This document shows, in pieces, positions 59,938 to 64,000 of a stretch of DNA of 64,000 bases. Origin of the DNA: Actinomycetota bacterium (GTDB lineage: Bacteria > Actinomycetota > Geothermincolia > Geothermincolales > RBG-13-55-18). How positions within the stretch are numbered: the stretch's first letter is position 1; each line of letters starts with the position of its first letter. The notes below the pieces were generated by a model. The model was given only the letters and a program-made list of their open reading frames with translations, was not told the DNA's origin and searched no databases. The stretch is taken from the NCBI GenBank assembly GCA_014360645.1, contig JACIXD010000006.1, positions 1-64,000 of the forward strand, written 5' to 3'. Both the position numbers and the translations under genes were made by a program.

Positions 59938-60828
59938 TGGGTGTGCCGTAAAACGCCGCTTTGATCTTCCTGCGGCATCCCCGCAAGGCGTCTTGGGAGT
60001 TGTCCCCTTTTCCCCGGCACCTCACCCGCGCGAGACCACCCTCCCGACCCCGCAGCCCCTGAAGGCCGACTCCACCTCGCCTCCACCTGAGGTGCTTTCC
60101 CCATCATGGGATCGAGAGACCCTCGCTCAAGCGCCTCTCCCCTCCCTCCGCGGCATGCGCCTCCCGCGTCGCCCTCTCGCCCTCGCAAGAAGCGCCCCTC
60201 GCGGCCTCAGCCTTCTCCCCCTCTCGCGGCGAGCGGCTCCACCGCCCCCGTACCGGTCCGGATCGACAAGCCCCATGGCCGCATGCTGCCTGCGGGCCTG
60301 TCTCCCCACCGTCTTTTTTCAGACCGCTTCTCCCGTGTCTCCAGGCCCCCCTGCGATGAAGCGCGCCCTTTCCGCGTTAAGCAATACTACCAAAAAGTAC
60401 TCAGCAGAGCCTGAAAAGCCCTTTTTCTAATACCAAAGACCGATACAAAAGCCCGGTTTTCTGCCCGACAATACGAACTGGACTGATAAAAAAGTCCAAC
60501 GCCCCACCCGGAAAGCAGCTGGCTCCCAAGGTCGGCTGCTTCCACCTTTGTAGGGGCTTTTCCCCGATGGGGGTCGGTATCCTTACGCTTCGGACACATC
60601 GATATCCCGGAAAGAGACCCTGTTTCGCTGCAACCAAAGGCCGTAGGCCCTATCCCACTTACAGACGAGCCGCGACCATCGTGCCTTCGAATAACGATTC
60701 CATATCTACACCCGGTAAAGGTGCTCTCGCTCCTCACAGGCGGCGTGGTGCGAAATGGCGAGCCTGCAGGTCGTGACATGTTTGAGACCCCGGGCTCGGC
60801 GTGTGGTCAATGCGGGTGCGGTTCGATC
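59938..60828. other. Gap with a lower-GC, hairpin-rich segment (60400-60720)
   Basis: About 890 nt without a gene that I trust. The part at 60400-60720 is clearly less GC-rich than its surroundings and has several short perfect hairpins (for example GGACT..AGTCC near 60478-60495, GGCCGTAGGCC near 60642-60652). Several frames stay open through it on both strands, none with family resemblance. Possibly structured RNA, a repeat element or decayed insertion. Confidence 0.5.
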
Positions 60829-61587
60829 TCACCGCCGTTTACGGTCGCGGGGGTCCTCCGCCTCGCCGCCTTTGCCGGAAAGGGGCCCGGAAGCGAGGCG
60901 GTCGTGGAAGGTCGCGTAGCGGTCGGTGATCACCCCGTCGCAGCCGGCCATGACCAGATCGCGCAGGGATTCAAGGGTGTTGACCGTCCAGGGGATGACC
61001 CGAAGGCCGGCGGCGTGCGCTTCCCCGACCAGCTCATCGTCCGTCGCCATGCTTACGGGCAGCAGCACCGCGGCTCCGCAGCCCGCCGCCTCGCGCAGCA
61101 TGCGTTCATGCCCGATCTCGAACTGGCTAAGCAGGCCCAGCTCGGCGTCGACGCCGGTGGCGCGGAAGGAGCGCAGGAAATCCCCGTCAAAGGAGCTGAT
61201 GAGCAGATAGGGAAAGTGAGGCGCGCCCTTGAGCTCTCGCGCAAGGATCCCCGGGTCGCATCGCTTGATCTCCAGGTTGAGGGAGCACCTTCCCCCCGCC
61301 ACCTCCAGGTATTCACGCAGGGTGGGCACGTGGGGGGCGCGTTCCCTTATCTCCCGCATGTCCATGCGGGCCGCCAGGCCGAGGCCAAGGAAGGGGCCGT
61401 GAAGGATGACGGGCACGCCGTCCCTGGACATGCGCACGTCGGTCTCCAACATCTCCACGCCGTGATCGAGGGCTGCCTCCAATGCCTCCAGGGTGTTCTC
61501 GGGCCCAAAGCCCCTGCCTCCCCGGTGGACGATAAGGAGGAACTCTCTGCGCTCGACGCGACCGTCCTCGCTGATCTCGATGATCAT
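60829..61587 (-). CDS. Glycerophosphodiester phosphodiesterase
   Basis: 252 aa from ATG 61587 (GAGAGG 8 nt before). VHRGGRGFGPENTLEALEAA has the first catalytic His and Arg-Glu; MLETDVRMSRDGVPVILHG has the Glu-Asp metal pair and second His, although the residue after this His is Gly where Asp is usual. SLNLEIKR and the final GVITDRYATFHD complete the GDPD barrel. It hydrolyses glycerophosphodiesters to G3P and alcohol; cytoplasmic, as no signal is present. Confidence 0.9.
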   Translation of the reverse strand: MIIEISEDGRVERREFLLIVHRGGRGFGPENTLEALEAALDHGVEMLETDVRMSRDGVPVILHGPFLGLGLAARMDMREIRERAPHVPTLREYLEVAGGRCSLNLEIKRCDPGILARELKGAPHFPYLLISSFDGDFLRSFRATGVDAELGLLSQFEIGHERMLREAAGCGAAVLLPVSMATDDELVGEAHAAGLRVIPWTVNTLESLRDLVMAGCDGVITDRYATFHDRLASGPLSGKGGEAEDPRDRKRR

Positions 61588-61778
61588 CCGACAACCTCTC
61601 TCCTATCTCCGCTCTATGGTTCGGCATCGGAGGCCTCCCCTTTGAGTTTTCATGACACACCCGCCGCAGGCGGATCTCAGGCGAGCTGTTTTCTTTCTCC
61701 GTACTCCCCCGGGGGGCGCTGTTTGAGGTCAACCGGGTTTTTCTCTTCGGCGACAATAAGAATTCCCGTCCTATAAAG

Positions 61779-61804
61779 CCTTTTATAAGGACCTTTTATA
61801 AGGA
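61779..61804 (+). repeat. Tandem 13-bp repeat
   Basis: CCTTTTATAAGGA occurs twice without spacing (61779-61791, 61792-61804). It lies in the 506-nt gap between the GDPD and signal peptidase genes, which otherwise shows no gene; the AT-rich unit could be part of a promoter or operator. Confidence 0.7.
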
Positions 61805-62093
61805 CATGGAGCCCTTCTTCGTATCACCTTCATCCCCGCCTTGAATCCCTGCCGGTGTTGCGTTGCTCTAGCCCGTAGGAAGGCGGATCGAGCTCAAGGA
61901 TGATGGAACGATGAACCGGGCGCTCGATGCGGGCAAGGAAAAAGAACGCGGCTCGCCCGCCGGGCGTCTGCCGCCGCGCGCGGGAAGGATGCCCCGTTGC
62001 GTGGCCGTCGAAGATCGGGAACCGGTGCCCATCCCGTGCCCGTGGGAAGAGACCCCGTGCGTCGGCATCCATCGCCGCACGGCAGGGGTGAGC

Positions 62094-62654
62094 TCAGGTC
62101 TGGGAAATGATCTCGAGGGACAGCCATCCCCTGCGCGGGCCGGAACGTTCGAGGTAGTACCGCGCCAGCATATAGAGCGCCAGTACGAGGAGGGGCGTGA
62201 TCACGCAGGCGAGGTATCCAGCGGGACTGCGCAGGTAATCGATGAAGATGCCTCCCTTGGGGATGACCACCCTCACCTCACCCGTGATGTGGCTCAGAGG
62301 TACCGCGAAAGGGTCCTCCTCGGGATTGTTGTCCCCCTTGGTCACCGCGTACACGGCGCCCTTTTCCTCCTCCAGGGCGACCACCCGGTGTACGACGCTC
62401 TGTTCGAGCTCCTCTGGGTCGGGGAAGACGACCACCTCGCCCACCTGCACGTCTTTATCGGCCTTCGGGGTCACCAGCACCGCGTCCCCATCCTTGATAT
62501 GCGGGTACATGGAGTTGCCCTTCACCGGGCTCAGGGGAGAGATGGTGGCCTGGGCGATGATCAAAAAGTTGCTGGCGAGGGCGAAGACGAGCATGGCCAT
62601 TACCGCGGTTCCCAGCAGCCGGGAAAGCACCCTTCCGAGACCTCCTTTTCTCAA
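62094..62654 (-). CDS. Signal peptidase I, ER/SipW type
   Basis: 186 aa from TTG 62654 (AAGGAGG 6 nt upstream; a GTG at 62693 is in frame but lacks a site). Transmembrane helix at residues ~12-34, catalytic Ser in KGNSMYPHIKDGDAVLV, His in QSVVHRVVALE (Ser-His dyad as in archaeal/ER S26B enzymes, not the Ser-Lys type), YAVTKGDNNPEEDP and a second C-terminal hydrophobic helix (ACVITPLLVLALYMLAR). It cleaves signal peptides of exported proteins. Related enzymes in Bacillus process biofilm fibre proteins. Confidence 0.93.
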   Translation of the reverse strand: MRKGGLGRVLSRLLGTAVMAMLVFALASNFLIIAQATISPLSPVKGNSMYPHIKDGDAVLVTPKADKDVQVGEVVVFPDPEELEQSVVHRVVALEEEKGAVYAVTKGDNNPEEDPFAVPLSHITGEVRVVIPKGGIFIDYLRSPAGYLACVITPLLVLALYMLARYYLERSGPRRGWLSLEIISQT

Positions 62655-62939
62655 CTCGACCCTCCTTAGACCGCAGGCTTCTCGCTTTACCACAAGGCGG
62701 CTGCGTCGACGGCGCCTTGAAGGCCTTCTGTCGCCGGCGTCGCTCCGCTTACGCTATCAATCGATAGCCCGCGGCCGCTCTTTCATCACCACAATGGGCC
62801 ATAAGAGCGCCTTTGCGGTATGAGCTTGGACATGGCGGTGCACGCAAGGGGCGTATGGATACCCACCCGTTCCCGTGGTGAGGAAGGGGTCCATCTCCGG
62901 CAGGGCGGGTATCATGAGATGCGGAGCCACGGACAAAGA

Positions 62940-62973
62940 CCGCCGCCTCGTGGTCGCGATCACGAGGCGGCGG
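62940..62973 (-). terminator. Strong hairpin after the DUF1858 gene
   Basis: CCGCCGCCTCGTG (62940-62952) pairs perfectly with 62961-62973, 8-nt loop. On the minus strand it lies 87 nt after the DUF1858 stop and is followed by TCTTTG, a weak T-run. The rest of 62655-63060 has only a small palindrome, GCTATC-AATC-GATAGC (62753-62768), before the signal peptidase gene. Confidence 0.65.
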
Positions 62974-63060
62974 TCATGCCGACGTCATGCACGATAAAGT
63001 CGAGACCTGCGTTTGGTGGCCGGCAACCGGCTCGAATATGCTCTGCGTCCGAAGCGGCCC

Positions 63061-63264
63061 TCAGGCCTTCTCCTCCACGGTGGAGTTCAAGTCCCTGATC
63101 AGCGCATCAACGTCGATGCCGTGGGCGAGGGCGCCCTGCTCGATGTTCTCGAAACGCGCCACCGAACAGCCGATGCAGTGCAGGCCGTGCTCCAGGAACA
63201 CCCTGATGGTCTCGGGGTTCTTCTCCACCACTTCCTGTATGGTCATGTCCTTGGTAATGGCCAT
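63061..63264 (-). CDS. DUF1858 domain protein
   Basis: 67 aa, ATG at 63264 with AAGGAGGTGAGAAG. ITKDMTIQEVVEKNPETIRVFLEHGLHCIGCSVAR is the DUF1858 signature with its CxxC (CIGC). Such small proteins accompany hybrid-cluster, iron-sulfur or cysteine-metabolism genes in anaerobes; function unknown. It follows the zinc-ribbon gene by about 100 nt on the same strand. Confidence 0.92.
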   Translation of the reverse strand: MAITKDMTIQEVVEKNPETIRVFLEHGLHCIGCSVARFENIEQGALAHGIDVDALIRDLNSTVEEKA

Positions 63265-63360
63265 CTTCTCACCTCCTTGACCTTCGTTTCCATGTGCATA
63301 GTTTAAGCCCTCGAGGCCGGTATGAACAGGATGTATTTCATGCCCCTTGCGAAGTGCCCG

Positions 63361-63660
63361 CTATGGGGCCTGGTCCTCGAGGAGCAGGTGCAGGTCGAGA
63401 AGGTCGTCCCAGGAGAGGGGCGGCTCTCCCCTGGCCTCCTTGTACTCTATGGGAGGAGTCAGGACCACGGGCCCACTGCCGTTCATGCGCATGAAGTCCA
63501 CGAAGCGCCCGTCGGCCGGATAGGCCTGCGCCTCTCCGCAGAGGCCGCAGATGAAGGTGTAGAAGGTGCCGTCGCCGTCTCCGTGCTCCACTAGGAGGAT
63601 GTCCTCGAGGGACAGGTTGACCTCACCGCACCTCCAGCAGCGCGACTTTACCCGGATCAT
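63361..63660 (-). CDS. Small zinc-ribbon protein, unknown function
   Basis: 99 aa, ATG at 63660 with GGAGGTAGGGG. Two CxxC pairs (CWRCGEV, CGLCGEA) near residues 8-41 form a likely zinc ribbon; the rest is unassigned. The gene is divergent to the ArsR-like regulator and could be its target. The frame is short but has good start and codon features. Confidence 0.65.
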   Translation of the reverse strand: MIRVKSRCWRCGEVNLSLEDILLVEHGDGDGTFYTFICGLCGEAQAYPADGRFVDFMRMNGSGPVVLTPPIEYKEARGEPPLSWDDLLDLHLLLEDQAP

Positions 63661-63752
63661 CCCCTACCTCCTTTATACATTAATTATATTATTTACTATA
63701 TAAATATATTGTTATATAATATCCTCGTCAAGCTCTTTTTTGGAGGTATGCG
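63661..63752. promoter_or_regulatory. AT-rich divergent promoter region
   Basis: A long AT stretch (63671-63720) separates the zinc-ribbon gene (minus) from the HTH regulator (plus). TATAAT at 63715-63720 may serve the regulator; TATACAT-type sequences may serve the minus strand. Palindromic TA-rich sites may be the regulator's operator. Confidence 0.6.
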
Positions 63753-64000
63753 ATGACCGTCTATGGCGAACGCATCGCCGATGTCTCCACGGCCCTGGCG
63801 GACCCCACCAGGCGCGAGATCATGGATTTCGTGATACGTTCCGAGAGCCCCCTCTCGGTGCGGGAGGTGGCCAGGCATTTCGGGCTACACGACAACGCCG
63901 CTAGGTTACACCTCGACAAACTGGTGAAAGGCGGGCTGCTGCGCGTGGTGCGCAGCAGGCAGAAACGCGGCGGAAGGCCGGCGCATCTCTACCGCCCCGG
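63753..64000 (+). CDS. ArsR/MarR-like helix-turn-helix regulator (partial)
   Basis: 82 codons before the window ends. VYGERIADVSTALADPTRREIMDFVI and VREVARHFGLHDNAARLHLDK, GGRPAHLYRP are a winged helix with the ADPTRREI start typical of ArsR or related regulators. GGAGGT at 63742-63747 selects the ATG at 63753; the ATG at 63748 is stopped immediately. No metal-binding cysteines are seen in the visible part. Confidence 0.85.
   Translation, partial: MTVYGERIADVSTALADPTRREIMDFVIRSESPLSVREVARHFGLHDNAARLHLDKLVKGGLLRVVRSRQKRGGRPAHLYRP

Noticed and set aside
60387-60779. 130-codon minus frame in the low-GC segment
   Set aside because: Other frames on both strands are open too, no family resemblance, and the segment is hairpin-rich; coding is not supported.
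60800-60840. tRNA-like GGTTCGATCTC near the GDPD end
   Set aside because: Stem around the TTCGA loop has a mismatch and no acceptor, D or anticodon arm can be placed.
1-64000. CRISPR array, rRNA, tRNA, IS element or prophage
   Set aside because: No evenly spaced repeats with variable spacers, no conserved rRNA/tRNA blocks, and no transposase, integrase or phage structural gene were seen.

Overview
The window is a GC-rich bacterial chromosome segment with frequent GTG/TTG starts and strong AAGGAGG-type ribosome sites. The gene mix points to a motile, largely anaerobic, deep-branching Gram-positive lineage, most likely a non-model Actinomycetota of the Geothermincolia type: FliW-CsrA flagellar control, FlbD and a TIGR02530 protein in the flagellar operon, a class III (oxygen-sensitive) ribonucleotide reductase, a DUF2993 lipoprotein-like protein and B12-dependent acyl-CoA chemistry. 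The taxonomic call is inference from gene content, not from a marker gene.

Region 1 (1-16979) is the filament half of a flagellar locus: end of flgK, flgL, fliW, csrA, a response regulator, a GT2 glycosyltransferase fused to TPRs, a TPR protein, then a minus-strand glycosylation island (6230-9392). In that island two genes look intact and at least four are truncated remnants. Two flagellin genes follow, sharing 1,273 bp that look identical (leader plus coding region), then flaG, an enlarged fliD, fliS and a FlgN-like chaperone.

Region 2 (17074-32580) is the hook/basal-body half: HDOD protein, flgB, flgC, fliE, fliF, fliG, fliH, fliI, fliJ, two peptidoglycan hydrolases, fliK, flgD, TIGR02530, flgE, flbD, motA, motB, fliM. 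FliN, FliL, the export gate (FliP/Q/R, FlhA/B), the rod genes flgF/G and FliA are absent and must lie elsewhere.

Region 3 (32719-39156) is a housekeeping run: cmk, a TIGR03279 radical-SAM-like protein, der, plsY, gpsA, then a DUF2993 protein. Region 4 (39276-46411) is an anaerobic dNTP-synthesis operon behind a promoter carrying two NrdR boxes: nrdR, nrdD interrupted by two inteins (216 and 574 aa), a redoxin and an NrdG-type activase, followed by a NUDIX hydrolase and a DUF3786 protein.

Region 5 (46650-59728) holds PadR and TetR regulators and an acyl-CoA module: thioesterase, SDR, acyl-CoA dehydrogenase, a two-subunit B12 acyl-CoA mutase with atypical active-site residues, SCP-x-type thiolase, DUF35 partner and, divergently placed, an unknown zinc-ribbon protein and an acyl-CoA synthetase. 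These can be read as a pathway that activates, oxidises, rearranges and thiolytically cleaves a branched acid; the substrate is unknown. Region 6 (59914-64000) has a GDPD enzyme, an ER/SipW-type signal peptidase, a DUF1858 protein, a zinc-ribbon protein and the start of an ArsR-like regulator.
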